Below, in pieces: positions 27,517 through 36,495 of a stretch of 64,000 nucleotides of DNA. The notes below the pieces were generated by a model. That model ran no database searches. It was not told where the DNA came from and saw nothing but the letters and a program-made list of their open reading frames with translations. The stretch comes from Flavobacterium sp. UGB4466 (GTDB taxonomy: Bacteria; Bacteroidota; Bacteroidia; Flavobacteriales; Flavobacteriaceae): positions 3,727 through 67,726 of the forward strand of contig NZ_CAGKLC010000012.1 of NCBI RefSeq assembly GCF_903469665.1. The letters run 5' to 3'. Both the position numbers and the translations under genes were made by a program. Positions within the stretch are counted from its first letter, which is position 1; the number at the start of each line of letters is the position of its first letter.

Positions 27517-28038
27517 TTAACCTTTAAAAACTTTTTCTAAAGAAACACCTCTTTGTTTTGCAACAGTATGAGCGCTTCTCATTTGTAATAAAGCATCAAA
27601 AGTTGCTTTTACCACGTTATGAGGATTTGATGATCCTTGAGATTTAGATAATACATCGTGAATACCTACTGATTCAAGAACTGAACGAACAGCTCCACCA
27701 GCAATAACTCCTGTACCATGAGAAGCAGGAATTAAGAATACACGTGCACCACCAAATTTACCTTTTTGTTCGTGAGGAACAGATTGTCCGTTCAAAGGAA
27801 TTTTCACTAAATTTTTCTTAGCATCTTCTACTGCTTTCGCAATTGCTTCAGAAACGTCTTTAGATTTTCCTAATCCATGACCAACTACTCCGTTTTCATC
27901 ACCTACAACTACAATAGCAGAAAAACCGAAAGCTCTACCACCTTTTGTAACCTTAGTAACACGATTAACACTTACCAGACGATCTTTAAGTTCAAGACCA
28001 CTTGGTTTTACCAATTCTACATTTTTGTATTTAGACAT
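27517..28038 (-). CDS. rpsE: 30S ribosomal protein S5
   Basis: This 173-residue protein has an N-terminal double-stranded-RNA-binding-like domain ([20 protein letters not shown]) and the C-terminal domain with [19 protein letters not shown]5 supports decoding accuracy and mRNA unwinding. It lies 6 bp after rplR. Confidence 0.97.
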   Translation of the reverse strand: MSKYKNVELVKPSGLELKDRLVSVNRVTKVTKGGRAFGFSAIVVVGDENGVVGHGLGKSKDVSEAIAKAVEDAKKNLVKIPLNGQSVPHEQKGKFGGARVFLIPASHGTGVIAGGAVRSVLESVGIHDVLSKSQGSSNPHNVVKATFDALLQMRSAHTVAKQRGVSLEKVFKG

Positions 28039-28044
28039 AATATA

Positions 28045-28395
28045 TTAGAATTTAAGTCCAGCCGCTCTTGCGCCTTCTGCTAATGATTTAATACGACCGT
28101 GGTATAAATATCCACCTCTGTCAAAAGTGATGGTATCGATCCCGGCTTTTAACGCTTTCTCTGCAACTAGTTTTCCAACAGCAGCAGCTACTTCAACGTT
28201 AGTACCTTTTCCTATTTCTTTTTCTCTTGAAGATGCAGCTAATAAAGTAACTCCATTTACATCATCAATAAGTTGAGCGTAAATTTCTTTGTTACTTCTA
28301 AATACAGATAGTCTTGGGTTAGCAGCAGTACCACTAATCGATTTTCTAATTCTGAATCTAATTCTCTGTCTTCTATCAGATTTTGTTAATGACAT
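28045..28395 (-). CDS. rplR: 50S ribosomal protein L18
   Basis: This 116-residue 5S rRNA-binding protein has [18 protein letters not shown] and the end [20 protein letters not shown]. Normal length. It lies 11 bp after rplF and 6 bp before rpsE. Confidence 0.97.
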   Translation of the reverse strand: MSLTKSDRRQRIRFRIRKSISGTAANPRLSVFRSNKEIYAQLIDDVNGVTLLAASSREKEIGKGTNVEVAAAVGKLVAEKALKAGIDTITFDRGGYLYHGRIKSLAEGARAAGLKF

Positions 28396-28406
28396 AATCT
28401 TATTTT

Positions 28407-28949
28407 TTAAGCTGATTTACCTGCTTTTCTTCTTAATACTTCACCCACAAATTTAACACCTTTTCCTTTGTATGGCTCAGGCTTACGGAAACCTCTGATT
28501 TTCGCAGCAACCTGACCTAAAAGTTGTTTATCAAATGATGTTAATTTTACGATAGGGTTCTTTCCTTTTTCAGATATTGTTTCTAAAGCTACTTCTGGAG
28601 CAATTTCTAAAACAATATTGTGAGAATATCCAAGAGCTAAATCTAACTTTTGACCTTGGTTTGAAGCTCTATAACCAACTCCAACTAATTCAAGTTCTTT
28701 TGTAAAACCTTCAGATACACCAACAATCATATTACTGATTAAAGATCTGTACAATCCGTGTTTTGCTCTTTGGTCTTTATGATCAGACGATCTTTCAACT
28801 TGTACTTGATCGCCTTCAACTGTTACAGTAACGTCCGAAAACTCCTGAGTTAGTTGACCTTTTTTTCCTTTTACTGTAATGATACCGTCTTTAACTTCTA
28901 CAGTTACGTCAGCAGGGATTACAATTGGGCTTTTACCTATTCTTGACAT
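28407..28949 (-). CDS. rplF: 50S ribosomal protein L6
   Basis: This 180-residue protein has two L6 repeats and the C-terminal signature [19 protein letters not shown]. It begins [16 protein letters not shown]6 lies near the factor-binding region. It is 18 bp after rpsH. Confidence 0.97.
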   Translation of the reverse strand: MSRIGKSPIVIPADVTVEVKDGIITVKGKKGQLTQEFSDVTVTVEGDQVQVERSSDHKDQRAKHGLYRSLISNMIVGVSEGFTKELELVGVGYRASNQGQKLDLALGYSHNIVLEIAPEVALETISEKGKNPIVKLTSFDKQLLGQVAAKIRGFRKPEPYKGKGVKFVGEVLRRKAGKSA

Positions 28950-28967
28950 CTTATTTAGTCTTTAAAA

Positions 28968-29366
28968 TTAGTATACGTAACAAATTACTTCACCACCTAC
29001 ATTTAATTGTTTCGCTTGTTTTCCAGTCATAAGACCTTTTGAAGTTGAAACAATAGCAATTCCTAATCCGTTAAGGATTCTTGGTAATTTGGCAGCACCT
29101 GCGTATTTACGTAAACCAGGTTTACTAATTCTTTGGATATCTTTAATTACAGGCTCTTTAGTATCTTTATCATACTTCAAAGCGATCTTGATTGAACCCT
29201 GAACAGAGTTGTCTTCAAATTTGTAACTCAAGATATAACCTTGATCAAATAAGATCTTAGTTATTTCTTTTTTTAGATTAGAAGCTGGAATTTCAACAAC
29301 TTTGTGGTTTGCAGCCACAGCGTTACGAACTCTAGTCAAATAATCTGCAATAGGATCTGTATACAT
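28968..29366 (-). CDS. rpsH: 30S ribosomal protein S8
   Basis: This 132-residue protein begins MYTDPIADYLTRVRNA and ends GLMTGKQAKQLNVGGEVICYVY. An in-frame ATG twelve codons earlier (29402) would overlap the hairpin at 29391-29414, and family alignments start at MYTDPIAD, so 29366 is chosen. In E. coli S8 binds 16S rRNA and represses the spc operon; the hairpin just upstream may be regulatory. Confidence 0.95.
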   Translation of the reverse strand: MYTDPIADYLTRVRNAVAANHKVVEIPASNLKKEITKILFDQGYILSYKFEDNSVQGSIKIALKYDKDTKEPVIKDIQRISKPGLRKYAGAAKLPRILNGLGIAIVSTSKGLMTGKQAKQLNVGGEVICYVY

Positions 29367-29390
29367 ATGTATTTGATTGCGATTATGGTT

Positions 29391-29414
29391 TTCGGGAGAC
29401 ACCCGTCTCCCGAA
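29391..29414 (-). promoter_or_regulatory. hairpin in the rpsN-rpsH spacer
   Basis: A perfect 10-bp stem (TTCGGGAGAC / GTCTCCCGAA) with a 4-base loop lies 24-48 bp before the rpsH start. It is GC-rich compared with its surroundings and has no T-run, so it is more likely an RNA processing or translational control element than a terminator. Confidence 0.6.
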
Positions 29415-29470
29415 CCTTTAATCAATTAAAATTATTTTTCGGTTTGCAAAAGTAATAACTTATTGCGAGA

Positions 29471-29740
29471 TTACCAAGAAGCCTTTTTTACTCCAGGGAT
29501 TAATCCATTATTTGCCATCTCACGGAAAGTTACACGTGAAATACCAAATTGACGAATATAACCTCTTGGTCTACCTGTTAATTTACAACGGTTGTGTAAA
29601 CGAACTGGTGAAGCATTTTTAGGTAATCTTTGTAAGCCTTCATAATCTCCAGCTTCTAATAAAGCTTTTCTTTTTTCAGCGTACTTAGCTACCGTTTTCT
29701 CTCTTTTCACCTCACGGGCTTTCATTGATTCTTTAGCCAT
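29471..29740 (-). CDS. rpsN: 30S ribosomal protein S14
   Basis: This 89-residue long form of S14 has [15 protein letters not shown] at the start and [18 protein letters not shown] near the end. Only one Cys is present, so it is the zinc-free type. It is 3 bp after rplE. The following spacer to rpsH is the longest in the spc part (104 bp). Confidence 0.96.
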
Positions 29741-29743
29741 GTC

Positions 29744-30295
29744 TTAATTCTTTTTAAAAGGTAAACCTAATTCAGCCAATAACGACTTTGCTTCTTTGTC
29801 TGTTTTTGCAGTAGTAACAAAAGTAATATCCATTCCTGAAATTTTGTTTACTTTGTCAATATCAATTTCCGGAAAAATGATTTGCTCTAAAACTCCAAGG
29901 TTGTAATTACCTCTTCCGTCGAAACCAGTAGCTTTGATACCACTAAAATCTCTAACGCGTGGTAAAGCAGAAGTAATAAGTCTATCTAAAAACTCATACA
30001 TTCTCTCTCCACGTAAAGTAACTTTTGCTCCAATAGGCATCCCTTTTCTCAATTTGAATGACGCAACGTCTTTCTTTGAAATTGTAGATACTGCTTTTTG
30101 TCCAGTGATCTTTGTTAACTCATCAACTGCATAGTCAATAAGTTTTTTATCAGATACAGCTGCACCAACTCCACGGCTCAAAACGATTTTTTCAAGTTTA
30201 GGAACTTGCATTACGTTTGTATATCCGAATTCTTCTTTAAGAGCAGAGATTACTCTACTCTTATATTCTTCTTTTAGTCTAGGTGTATATGCCAT
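29744..30295 (-). CDS. rplE: 50S ribosomal protein L5
   Basis: This 183-residue 5S rRNA-binding protein has the segments [31 protein letters not shown] and [20 protein letters not shown]. Normal length. It overlaps closely with its neighbours: 2 bp after rplX and 3 bp before rpsN. Confidence 0.97.
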   Translation of the reverse strand: MAYTPRLKEEYKSRVISALKEEFGYTNVMQVPKLEKIVLSRGVGAAVSDKKLIDYAVDELTKITGQKAVSTISKKDVASFKLRKGMPIGAKVTLRGERMYEFLDRLITSALPRVRDFSGIKATGFDGRGNYNLGVLEQIIFPEIDIDKVNKISGMDITFVTTAKTDKEAKSLLAELGLPFKKN

Positions 30296-30297
30296 TA

Positions 30298-30612
30298 CTA
30301 TAGTACTTGATTAGATTTTTTTGAAAATCTTACTTTCTTATCTCCTTCTACTCTAATACCAACTCTAGTTGTTTCCTTAGTTTTAGGATCAATTAGTGAA
30401 ATGTTAGATATTTGTATAGAAGCTTCTTTCTTAACGATACCACCTTGAGGGTTTTTAGCACTTGGTTTTGTATGTTTTGAAACCATGTTTACACCTTCAA
30501 CTATCGCTTTATTTTTCTCACGGTAAACACGTAATACTTTACCTTCAGCACCTTTATGGTCCCCAGCAATAACTCTTACGATATCTCCTGATTTAATTTT
30601 TAGCTTTATCAT
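30298..30612 (-). CDS. rplX: 50S ribosomal protein L24
   Basis: This 104-residue protein with an N-terminal KOW motif ([20 protein letters not shown]) starts large-subunit assembly. Normal length. It lies 11 bp after rplN. Confidence 0.97.
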   Translation of the reverse strand: MIKLKIKSGDIVRVIAGDHKGAEGKVLRVYREKNKAIVEGVNMVSKHTKPSAKNPQGGIVKKEASIQISNISLIDPKTKETTRVGIRVEGDKKVRFSKKSNQVL

Positions 30613-30623
30613 CTTAAAACGAA

Positions 30624-30992
30624 TTAAAGCACTTCTGGTGCTAATGATACAATTTTCATGAATTGTTTTTCACGAAGTTCTCTTGCTACCGGACCAAAAA
30701 CACGTGTTCCTCTCATTTCCCCTGCAGCGTTCAAAAGAACACATGCATTATCATCGAAACGGATATAAGAACCATCAGCTCTTCTCACTTCTTTTTTGGT
30801 ACGTACAACAACTGCAGTTGAAACAGCTCCTTTTTTCACGTTACCGTTTGGAGTTGCATCTTTAATAGATACTACAATCTTGTCACCAACAGAGGCATAC
30901 CTTCTTTTGGTACCTCCTAAAACACGGATAGTTAAAACTTCTTTTGCTCCCGTGTTATCTGCTACTTTTAGTCTTGATTCCTGTTGTACCAT
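30624..30992 (-). CDS. rplN: 50S ribosomal protein L14
   Basis: This 122-residue protein begins [20 protein letters not shown] and ends in [12 protein letters not shown]. It forms part of intersubunit bridge B8. It lies 2 bp after rpsQ. Confidence 0.97.
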
Positions 30993-30994
30993 AA

Positions 30995-31255
30995 TTATTT
31001 AGCTCTTTCTAAGATTTCAACTAATCTCCAACATTTTGTTTTACTTAAAGGACGCGTTTCGCTAATTCTTACAGTATCTCCAATGTTACAGTCGTTTGTT
31101 TCGTCGTGTGCAACATATTTCTTAGTTTTCAACACGAACTTACCGTATAATGGGTGTTTTACTTTTCTTACTTCAGCAATAACAATAGACTTATCCATTT
31201 TATTTGAAGTAACAACACCTATTCTTTCTTTTCTTAAATTTCTTTTTTCTTCCAT
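30995..31255 (-). CDS. rpsQ: 30S ribosomal protein S17
   Basis: This 86-residue OB-fold protein has the S17 pattern [19 protein letters not shown] and the C-terminal [17 protein letters not shown]. Normal length. It lies 17 bp after rpmC. Confidence 0.97.
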   Translation of the reverse strand: MEEKRNLRKERIGVVTSNKMDKSIVIAEVRKVKHPLYGKFVLKTKKYVAHDETNDCNIGDTVRISETRPLSKTKCWRLVEILERAK

Positions 31256-31272
31256 CTTTCAGCAGAATACAA

Positions 31273-31464
31273 TTATTGTAACTCTCTTTTAGTTAACTCT
31301 GTAGCCAATCTTGCAACTGTTCTTCTTACACTTCTAATTTGAAGTGGGTTTTCAATTGGAGAAATAGCGTGAGCCATTTTTAGGTCAGCATATATTTTCT
31401 TAGTTTGACTAAGTTTTTCTTGCAACTCCGCTGCAGAAAGATCTTTTATTTCTGATTGTTTCAT
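31273..31464 (-). CDS. rpmC: 50S ribosomal protein L29
   Basis: This 63-residue helical protein near the exit tunnel has the L29 pattern LSAAELQEKLSQTKKIYADL and the end IRSVRRTVARLATEL. It lies 13 bp after rplP. Confidence 0.96.
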   Translation of the reverse strand: MKQSEIKDLSAAELQEKLSQTKKIYADLKMAHAISPIENPLQIRSVRRTVARLATELTKRELQ

Positions 31465-31477
31465 AATATAAATTTAA

Positions 31478-31903
31478 TTATGCTTCGAAATCTCTAGCAA
31501 CGACGAATTTAGTTTTTACTGGAAGTTTTTGCGCTGCAAGACGTAAAGCCTCTTTTGCAACTGACAATGGAACTCCTCCAACTTCAAACATAATTCTTCC
31601 TGGTTTAACAACAGCAGCCCAATACTCAACTGCTCCTTTACCTTTACCCATACGTACTTCAAGAGGTTTCTTAGTAATAGGCTTGTCTGGAAATATTTTA
31701 ATCCATAATTGTCCTTCTCTCTTCATGTAACGAGTTGCAGCGATACGTGCAGCTTCGATTTGACGAGAAGTCAAGAACATTCCATCTTCATGTACAGATT
31801 TAATACCAAACATTCCATTAGAAAGTTCATGCCCTCTTTGAGAGTTACCTTTCATCTTACCTTTTTGTACCTTACGGTATTTTGTTCTTTTAGGCTGTAA
31901 CAT
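31478..31903 (-). CDS. rplP: 50S ribosomal protein L16
   Basis: This 141-residue protein has [19 protein letters not shown], the conserved middle [16 protein letters not shown], and [20 protein letters not shown]16 sits near the A-site tRNA. It lies 19 bp after rpsC. Confidence 0.97.
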   Translation of the reverse strand: MLQPKRTKYRKVQKGKMKGNSQRGHELSNGMFGIKSVHEDGMFLTSRQIEAARIAATRYMKREGQLWIKIFPDKPITKKPLEVRMGKGKGAVEYWAAVVKPGRIMFEVGGVPLSVAKEALRLAAQKLPVKTKFVVARDFEA

Positions 31904-31922
31904 TTTTCTTTAGTTTAAAAAT

Positions 31923-32684
31923 TTACTTTCTTTTACGAGCGTCTGGTTTTCCACCTTTATTAAAAGGCTTTCTGTCTCCTCTTGGAGAATCGCCACCTTT
32001 ACCACCACCAGTTCCAGATTGTTTTTTATCCATTCCTGCAAGTGGAGAAAGATCTCTCTTTCCATAAACTTCACCTTTCATGATCCATACTTTGATACCC
32101 ATTCTACCGTAAGTAGTGTGAGCTTCAGCCAAAGCATAGTCAATATCAGCTCTGAAAGTTGATAGAGGAATTCTACCTTCTTTGAAACCTTCTGAACGCG
32201 CCATCTCAGCACCATTCAAACGACCAGAAATCAAAACTTTGATACCTTCAGCGTTCATACGCATAGAAGCAGCAATAGCCATTTTGATTGCACGTCTGTA
32301 AGAAATACGGCTTTCGATTTGACGAGCGATGCTTGTCGCCACAAGATAAGCATCTAACTCAGGTCTTTTAATTTCAAAGATGTTGATTTGAACCTCTTTG
32401 TCAGTAACTTTCTTAAGTTCTTCTTTCAACTTGTCTACCTCTTGTCCACCTTTTCCGATAATGATACCAGGTCTAGCAGTAGTGATAGTAACGGTTACAA
32501 GTTTCAAAGTTCTCTCGATGATTACTTTAGATACACTAGCTTTTGATAAACGAGCGTGGATATACTTTCTGATTTTGTGATCTTCGGCAAGTTTATCACC
32601 GTAGTCATTTCCACCATACCAGTTTGAGTCCCACCCTCTGATGATACCAAGTCTATTTCCAATTGGATTTGTCTTTTGTCCCAT
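31923..32684 (-). CDS. rpsC: 30S ribosomal protein S3
   Basis: This 253-residue protein has an N-terminal part, a KH domain with the GxxG motif ([16 protein letters not shown]) and the S3 C-terminal domain ([20 protein letters not shown]). A Lys/Gly-rich tail of about 30 residues follows, a little longer than in E. coli. S3 lines the mRNA entry site. It lies 5 bp after rplV. Confidence 0.97.
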   Translation of the reverse strand: MGQKTNPIGNRLGIIRGWDSNWYGGNDYGDKLAEDHKIRKYIHARLSKASVSKVIIERTLKLVTVTITTARPGIIIGKGGQEVDKLKEELKKVTDKEVQINIFEIKRPELDAYLVATSIARQIESRISYRRAIKMAIAASMRMNAEGIKVLISGRLNGAEMARSEGFKEGRIPLSTFRADIDYALAEAHTTYGRMGIKVWIMKGEVYGKRDLSPLAGMDKKQSGTGGGKGGDSPRGDRKPFNKGGKPDARKRK

Positions 32685-32689
32685 GCTGC

Positions 32690-33103
32690 TTAAGAATTGC
32701 TTTGTGTGTTATTGATAGCTCCAAGCACGATTGTAACGTGGTTAGAACGTTTTCTTATTCTGTGTGCACGACCTTGTGGAGCTGGACGAAGTCTTTTCAA
32801 CATCATTCCACCATCTACTCTGATCTCTTTAACAAATAATCCAGCTTCTTCTAAATTACCTTCACTATTTTTTTGCTCCCAGTTGTTGATTGCAGATAAT
32901 AATAGTTTCTCTAATTTTCTTGAAGCTTCTTTAGAACTGAATCTTAAGATGTTAAGTGCTCTTTCTACCTTCTGACCTCTTACCAAGTCCGCTACTAAGC
33001 GCATTTTTCTAGGTGAAGTAGGGCAGTTATTCAATTTTGCGAAAGCAATAGACTTATTAGCCTCTTTTCTCGCATCTGCTGTTTCTCTTTTACGAACTCC
33101 CAT
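32690..33103 (-). CDS. rplV: 50S ribosomal protein L22
   Basis: This 137-residue exit-tunnel protein has [19 protein letters not shown] and the tunnel hairpin with [20 protein letters not shown]. The N-terminus is about 15 residues longer than in E. coli (starts [16 protein letters not shown]). It lies 6 bp after rpsS. Confidence 0.96.
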
Positions 33104-33109
33104 TGCTTC

Positions 33110-33388
33110 TTATTTTTTACCTTTATTTTTTGCTCCAGCATGACCTCTAAAAGATCTAGTTGGTGAAAACTCTCCTAATTTGTGACCTACCATGTTTTCT
33201 GTTACGTAAACCGGTACAAATTGACGACCGTTATGAACTGCGATAGTTTGTCCAACAAAGTCTGGAGTAATCATGGAAGCTCTAGACCAAGTCTTTACTA
33301 CTCCATTTTTTCCGCTTTCAATGTTTTCCTGAACTTTCTTGTCTAACTTATAATGAACGAAAGGTCCTTTTTTTAATGAACGTGCCAT
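33110..33388 (-). CDS. rpsS: 30S ribosomal protein S19
   Basis: This 92-residue head protein reads [19 protein letters not shown]. It has the conserved [20 protein letters not shown] and ends [14 protein letters not shown]. It lies 6 bp after rplB. Confidence 0.97.
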   Translation of the reverse strand: MARSLKKGPFVHYKLDKKVQENIESGKNGVVKTWSRASMITPDFVGQTIAVHNGRQFVPVYVTENMVGHKLGEFSPTRSFRGHAGAKNKGKK

Positions 33389-33394
33389 ATCTTA

Positions 33395-34219
33395 TTATTT
33401 CTTTCTACGTTCTACGATATACTTGTTACTCGGGTTTTTCTTAGAACGAGTTCTGTAACCTTTAGCTGGCAATCCGTTTCTTGAACGTGGGTGCCCTCCA
33501 GAAGAACGTCCTTCACCACCTCCCATAGGGTGATCAACTGGGTTCATCGCTACTGGTCTAGTTCTAGGTCTTCTTCCTAACCATCTTGTTCTACCTGCTT
33601 TTCCAGATACAACTAATTGGTGATCAGAATTAGAAACAGCTCCAATTGTAGCCGAACATGTTAACAAGATTAATCTTGTCTCTCCTGATGGCATTTTAAT
33701 TGTAGCGTATTTTCCGTCTCTTGCCATTAACTGAGCAAAAGTTCCAGCTGAACGAGCAATAACTGCTCCTTGTCCTGGACGTAACTCAATACAAGATATA
33801 ACAGTTCCAAGAGGAATTCTGCTTAAAGGCAATGTATTACCAATCTCTGGTTGAGATTCTGGACCAGAAACTAATTTCTGACCAACTTTCAATCCGTTTT
33901 GAGCGATAATATAAGTTTTCTCTCCATCAGCATAAGCTAATAAAGCGATAAATGCAGTACGATTTGGATCGTATTCGATTGATTTCACAGTAGCTGGAAT
34001 TCCAACTTTAGTTCTTTTGAAATCAATAATACGATATCTCTGCTTGTGACCACCACCCGTATAACGCATGGTCATCTTTCCTTGACTATTTCTACCTCCA
34101 GAGTTTTTTATCGGCGCTATCAAAGAGCGTTCCGGCTTATCAGTTGTAATGGCGTCATAACCATTCACAACTCTAAATCGCTGACCTGGGGTAATAGGTT
34201 TTAATTTTCTTACTGACAT
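33395..34219 (-). CDS. rplB: 50S ribosomal protein L2
   Basis: This 274-residue primary rRNA binder near the peptidyl transferase centre has [20 protein letters not shown], the OB/SH3-like folds, and the signature [20 protein letters not shown]. Normal length. It lies 9 bp after rplW. Confidence 0.98.
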   Translation of the reverse strand: MSVRKLKPITPGQRFRVVNGYDAITTDKPERSLIAPIKNSGGRNSQGKMTMRYTGGGHKQRYRIIDFKRTKVGIPATVKSIEYDPNRTAFIALLAYADGEKTYIIAQNGLKVGQKLVSGPESQPEIGNTLPLSRIPLGTVISCIELRPGQGAVIARSAGTFAQLMARDGKYATIKMPSGETRLILLTCSATIGAVSNSDHQLVVSGKAGRTRWLGRRPRTRPVAMNPVDHPMGGGEGRSSGGHPRSRNGLPAKGYRTRSKKNPSNKYIVERRKK

Positions 34220-34228
34220 TTTTCTATC

Positions 34229-34519
34229 TTAGATATTGTTGTAAAAATCAATTGTTTCTCCTTCTTGTACTTGTACAATTGCTTTTTTAATAGCATTTGT
34301 CTTTCCACTGATTAAACCACTTTTAGTGTATTTTGTAGTTCTATCCGGTCTTACGTTCATCGTGTTAACTGAAACGATAGTTACTCCATAAGCAGCTTCA
34401 ACAGCTTTCTTAATTTGAACTTTGTTTGCTTTTTTGTCAACAACGAATCCGAAGCGGTTTAAAACTTCACTTTCTTTGGTTACTTTTTCCGTTACTATAG
34501 GTCTAATTATGATACTCAT
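34229..34519 (-). CDS. rplW: 50S ribosomal protein L23
   Basis: This 96-residue protein at the tunnel exit, a docking site for trigger factor and SRP, has IIIRPIVTEKVTKESE and NKVQIKKAVEAAYGVTIVSV. It lies 7 bp after rplD. Confidence 0.97.
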   Translation of the reverse strand: MSIIIRPIVTEKVTKESEVLNRFGFVVDKKANKVQIKKAVEAAYGVTIVSVNTMNVRPDRTTKYTKSGLISGKTNAIKKAIVQVQEGETIDFYNNI

Positions 34520-34526
34520 ATTCCTA

Positions 34527-35156
34527 TTATTTACTTAAATTTTCTTCAATTAACTCCAAAGAACCTTCTAAAAGCACTAAATTGTTAGTGTTTAAAATAG
34601 CGTAAGTGCTTAATTCTGAGCTAGTTACGACATTAGAAGCCTTTAAATTGCGTGACGACAAATATACATTTTTATTCGACTCTCCCAACACAAATAAGGA
34701 TTTTTTATTCTCTAACCCTAAAGCTTTCAAAACGTTAATGAAATTTTTAGTGTTTGGCGCTTCAAAATTAAAGTCTTCAAGAACGATAATATTCGACTCT
34801 TTTGCTTTGATTGAGAAAGCTGATTTTCTTGCCAATCTTTTCAAGCCTTTATTCAATTTAAATGAATAACTTCTTGGTCTTGGTCCGAAAATTGTTCCAC
34901 CACCTTTAAACAATGGATTTTTGATACTTCCCGCACGAGCTGTACCAGTTCCTTTTTGTTTTTTAATCTTACGTGTACTTCCTGTCACTTCAGCTCTTTC
35001 TTTAGCTTTGTGAGTCCCTTGTCTTTGATTAGCAAGATATTGCTTAACATCAAGGTATACAGCGTGATTGTTTGGTTCAATTGCGAATACTGAATCAGAA
35101 AGTTGAACTTTTCTTCCAGTATCTTTTCCGTTGAAATCTAATACTTTTACTTCCAT
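34527..35156 (-). CDS. rplD: 50S ribosomal protein L4
   Basis: This 209-residue protein has the tunnel loop ([20 protein letters not shown]) and [20 protein letters not shown]. In E. coli L4 represses the S10 operon. Its ATG overlaps the rplC stop codon by one base (TAATG arrangement), which suggests translational coupling. Confidence 0.97.
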   Translation of the reverse strand: MEVKVLDFNGKDTGRKVQLSDSVFAIEPNNHAVYLDVKQYLANQRQGTHKAKERAEVTGSTRKIKKQKGTGTARAGSIKNPLFKGGGTIFGPRPRSYSFKLNKGLKRLARKSAFSIKAKESNIIVLEDFNFEAPNTKNFINVLKALGLENKKSLFVLGESNKNVYLSSRNLKASNVVTSSELSTYAILNTNNLVLLEGSLELIEENLSK

Positions 35157-35773
35157 TACTTCTGAATGATTACATAAGAGTTTTTATGTCCAGGAACACA
35201 TCCTTTAATAACAAGTAGGTTCTTTTCAGCCACTACTTTTAAAACTCTAAGGTTTTGAACTTTTACATTGTCTCCTCCCATTCTTCCAGCCATACGCATT
35301 CCTTTGAATACTCTAGATGGATAAGAAGATGCTCCTACAGAACCTGGCGCTCTTAAACGGTTGTGTTGACCGTGAGTTGCTTGTCCAACACCACCAAATC
35401 CGTGACGCTTAACAACCCCTTGAAAACCTTTACCTTTAGATACACCTTGTACATCTACAAATTCTCCTTCAGAAAAAATAGAAACATCAATAAGATCTCC
35501 TAATTTTTGCTCAGTTGCAAAATCTTGAAATTCAACGACTTTTTTCTTAGCTACAGTTCCAGCTTTTTTAAAGTGACCTAAAGCCGCTTTAGTGGAATGT
35601 TTCTCGTTTTTGTCATCGAAACCAAGTTGCAACGCTTCGTACCCGTCAACACCTTTGGTTCTGACTTGGGTAACAACACAAGGACCAGCTTCGATTACTG
35701 TACAAGGAATGTTTTTCCCGTTTTCGTCGAAAATACTAGTCATGCCGATTTTTTTACCAATTAACCCAGACAT
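35156..35773 (-). CDS. rplC: 50S ribosomal protein L3
   Basis: This 205-residue protein starts [20 protein letters not shown] and has the signature [21 protein letters not shown]. It binds the 3' domain of 23S rRNA. It is the first gene of this transcription unit: rpsJ, the usual first gene of an S10 operon, is cut off by a terminator 405 bp upstream. A strong promoter lies at 35843-35874. Confidence 0.97.
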   Translation of the reverse strand: MSGLIGKKIGMTSIFDENGKNIPCTVIEAGPCVVTQVRTKGVDGYEALQLGFDDKNEKHSTKAALGHFKKAGTVAKKKVVEFQDFATEQKLGDLIDVSIFSEGEFVDVQGVSKGKGFQGVVKRHGFGGVGQATHGQHNRLRAPGSVGASSYPSRVFKGMRMAGRMGGDNVKVQNLRVLKVVAEKNLLVIKGCVPGHKNSYVIIQK

Positions 35774-35842
35774 AAATATTAATTATTAATTACTAAAATT
35801 CCCTTCAATTTGAAAATAACAGAAATTTCCAAACAGGGAGTG

Positions 35843-35874
35843 CAAAAGTAGATATTAAAATTGAATATACCAAA
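35843..35874 (-). promoter_or_regulatory. promoter of the rplC-rplQ ribosomal unit
   Basis: On the minus strand TTTG (35874-35871) and TACTTTTG (35850-35843) are 20 bp apart, a full match to the Bacteroidetes -33/-7 pattern. The transcript should start near 35836, about 60 nt before rplC. Confidence 0.82.
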
Positions 35875-36122
35875 CAGTTAGAAAAATTAAATAGCTCATT
35901 ATCAAAAACCAAGCTTCAAAACAACCTCAAAAACAACCTTGTTTTTTTCCAATACTGAAATCATTTTTTACATTTTCAACTCTTTCACACTTAACAATTA
36001 ATTAATAAAACCACAACAAAAAACACTCGAATCCCCTTAAAACAAAGGACTTTATGAAAATTTGCAGAAAAATTAAAAATAAAAAAACCTCAAAATCACA
36101 TCGTAAAAAAGCATTATTTTAA

Positions 36123-36160
36123 AACAAAAAAAAGCGAGACATTTCTGACTCGCTTTTTAT
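36123..36160 (-). terminator. terminator of the rpsL-rpsJ unit
   Basis: AAAAAGCGAG and CTCGCTTTTT form a 10-bp stem with a 10-base loop. A run of eight T follows on the minus strand. It starts about 20 bp after the rpsJ stop codon. Confidence 0.9.
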
Positions 36161-36178
36161 ATAAAAAATATAAAAAAA

Positions 36179-36484
36179 TTATACTTTTATCTCTACTTCA
36201 ACACCACTTGGCAATTCAAGTTTCATTAAAGCATCAATAGTTTTAGATGAAGATGAATAAATATCAATCAATCTCTTGTATGACATTACTTCAAATTGCT
36301 CTCTCGCTTTTTTGTTAACGTGCGGAGAACGCAACACAGTGAAAAGTTTTTTGTGAGTTGGCAACGGTATTGGACCTGTTACAACTGCACCAGTAGTTTT
36401 TACTGTTTTCACGATCTTTTCAGCAGATTTATCTACCAACATGTGATCGTAAGACTTTAGTTTTATTCTGATTTTTTGACTCAT
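36179..36484 (-). CDS. rpsJ: 30S ribosomal protein S10
   Basis: This 101-residue protein reads [20 protein letters not shown] and has the conserved [29 protein letters not shown] region (about 38-66). It also acts in transcription as NusE, the partner of NusB. It lies 11 bp after fusA and is the last gene of the str unit, followed by a terminator instead of rplC. Confidence 0.97.
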
Positions 36485-36495
36485 TTTCTTAAGAA

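Larger units (their letters stand above)
35774..36178. other. 405-bp gap between rpsJ and rplC
   Basis: The gap holds, in minus-strand order, the rpsJ terminator (36123-36160), about 250 bp of A/T-rich DNA without a recognisable element, and the rplC promoter with a leader of about 60 nt. One 22-codon Lys-rich frame on the plus strand (36054-36122) is not convincing. Confidence 0.7.

Noticed and set aside
29367-29402. Longer rpsH frame starting MSPENH
   Set aside because: The extension overlaps a perfect hairpin, and S8 proteins start at MYTDPIAD.
36054-36122. 22-codon Lys-rich plus-strand frame with AAGGA before the ATG
   Set aside because: It lies in A-rich DNA where Lys codons arise by chance, has no promoter, and Bacteroidetes do not depend on Shine-Dalgarno sites.
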